Shown: piece by piece, positions 13,922-14,748 of the stretch
Numbering within the stretch: the first letter of the stretch is position 1
Layout: each line of letters begins with the position of its first letter
NCBI GenBank assembly: GCA_002937555.1
Contig: PTKB01000031.1
Coordinates: 1-14,748, forward strand
Length of the DNA stretch: 14,748 nt
Origin: Alphaproteobacteria bacterium MarineAlpha10_Bin2
GTDB taxonomy: Bacteria; Pseudomonadota; Alphaproteobacteria; UBA828
Reading direction: 5' to 3'
The notes under the pieces: model-generated
What the model was told of the DNA's origin: nothing
The model's input: only the letters and a program-made list of their open reading frames with translations
The model's database searches: none
Position numbers and translations under genes: made by a program

Positions 13922-14748
13922 TTATGATTCGGCAGCCAAATCTTCGGCCAGGGTTAAGAGCTCCATGTCGGAGCCACGCCGCCCGACCAGTGAAAGGCCG
14001 AGCGGGCAATTGTCTAAACTCGCCAGCGGCAAAGTTATCTGCGGCAATCCGGCCAATCCGGCGGTACATAGCAGAGCCAAAGCGTGGCCCCTGAAATCGT
14101 CCAACATCTGCCCCGACGCGCCGCGTTCCGGCGCGATACCGGGCGACGTCGGCAGACACAGCACCGAGCCGTCCGACAGCAGATTATGAACCCGCTCGGA
14201 AAACATTTCGCGGAGTTTCTTGGCCGCCACCACATCGGCTTCCGAAACCGTCGCCGACCATTCGAAGCGCTCGCGGATACCGGGGCCGAAGGTGGGCCGG
14301 GTGCGTTCGATCCACTCCCGATGGTTGGCCCATATCTCGGCGCCCTGCAGGGTGCGGAAAGTGGCGAAACACGCCTCAAGTCCGTCGCCGGCGATCACCG
14401 CCCGTTGCTCGCTGCCGATGAAGGCGCGCACCCTATCCAACGCTGACGCGAGCGCCGACGTCACCTCCGGCCCGCCGGCGGCAAAACCGTCTTCGGCGAT
14501 GAGCAGCCGTTTCGGCCGCATGGCGCGCGGCGTCTCTTCGAGCAGCGCCTCGCCGACGCGCGCCAGGGTCGCCGCTTCGCGCGCGAACCAACCGAATGTG
14601 TCGAAACTGGAGGCGAGCGGCATACAGCCGTCGAGGCCGATGCGGCCATGGCTCGGGCGAAACCCGTAGATGCCGCAAAGCGACGCCGGCAGGCGCACCG
14701 AGCCGCCGCAATCCGTGCCGATGGCGAAATCCACCAGCGCGCCGGCCA
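13922..14748 (-). CDS. Amidase signature family protein (C-terminal 274 residues, cut by window edge)
   Basis: The frame enters from the right edge and runs to a TAA at 13924-13922. It begins inside the amidase signature: DFAIGTDCGGSVRLPASLCG, with the nucleophile Ser in CGGSVRLPAS, followed by YGFRPSHGRIGLDG. The Lys and cis-Ser of the triad would lie beyond the edge. The GTG at 14734 is internal, not a start. The FRPSHG and MPLASSFDTFGWFAR segments suggest an AMI1-like amidase group rather than the Rhodococcus-type enzyme at 1233-2762, so the two are not recent duplicates. It is the first visible gene of a tight unit, 16 bp before the RraA-like gene. Substrate unknown. Confidence 0.88.
   Translation of the reverse strand, partial: AGALVDFAIGTDCGGSVRLPASLCGIYGFRPSHGRIGLDGCMPLASSFDTFGWFAREAATLARVGEALLEETPRAMRPKRLLIAEDGFAAGGPEVTSALASALDRVRAFIGSEQRAVIAGDGLEACFATFRTLQGAEIWANHREWIERTRPTFGPGIRERFEWSATVSEADVVAAKKLREMFSERVHNLLSDGSVLCLPTSPGIAPERGASGQMLDDFRGHALALLCTAGLAGLPQITLPLASLDNCPLGLSLVGRRGSDMELLTLAEDLAAES

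Noticed and set aside
1..14748. Insertion sequences, CRISPR arrays, toxin-antitoxin pairs, phage genes, tRNA or rRNA
   Set aside because: No transposase, integrase or Cas-type protein is seen, and no regular short repeats or recognisable RNA genes turned up by eye.

Overview
The window is about 60 percent GC, densely packed, and looks chromosomal. Gene content (RibF, MaoC, RraA, many acyl-CoA and amide enzymes, Crp/Fnr regulator) fits an alphaproteobacterium, perhaps an uncultured Rhodospirillales-like lineage. This is inferred from protein resemblance only; no rRNA or tRNA gene is present. Both edges cut genes: ribF on the left and an amidase on the right.

Left part (1-6132). A minus-strand pair, maoC then ribF, reads off the left edge. 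Across a 217-bp divergent region rich in palindromes, a plus-strand pair encodes a small antibiotic-biosynthesis-monooxygenase-fold (ABM) protein and an enantioselective-type amidase. Next comes a secreted beta-lactamase-fold serine hydrolase whose frame is broken by one base. Convergent to it are an acyl-CoA synthetase and a RidA-family protein in one minus-strand unit.

Middle (6133-9365). A Crp/Fnr regulator with a CRP-type recognition helix (RETVAR) and a cyclic-nucleotide-type phosphate cassette is preceded by a possible promoter overlapped by a perfect inverted repeat. It is followed by a perfect TGTGA-N6-TCACA site placed like a class II activator site for the next small unknown gene. 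A minus-strand gene for a secreted conserved protein is hidden by a frame break inside its signal peptide. Then comes a wreck, 8207-9365: the remains of a zinc-ribbon / class III nucleotidyl cyclase / AAA ATPase / TPR protein with three nonsense codons, at least two frame breaks and large internal losses.

Right part (9385-14748). An atypical short-chain dehydrogenase lacking the usual Tyr-Lys pair is convergent with a periplasmic cyclophilin. A secreted TPR protein diverges from the cyclophilin and is convergent with a tight minus-strand operon: amidase, RraA-like protein, secreted 5'-nucleotidase.

I see no mobile element, CRISPR array, RNA gene or defence system. The most interesting theme is cyclic-nucleotide signalling: a CRP-like regulator, a matching operator, and a dead cyclase within 3 kb. 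Four breaks fall in short G or CG runs, so base-calling error must be excluded for the two genes that are otherwise intact.
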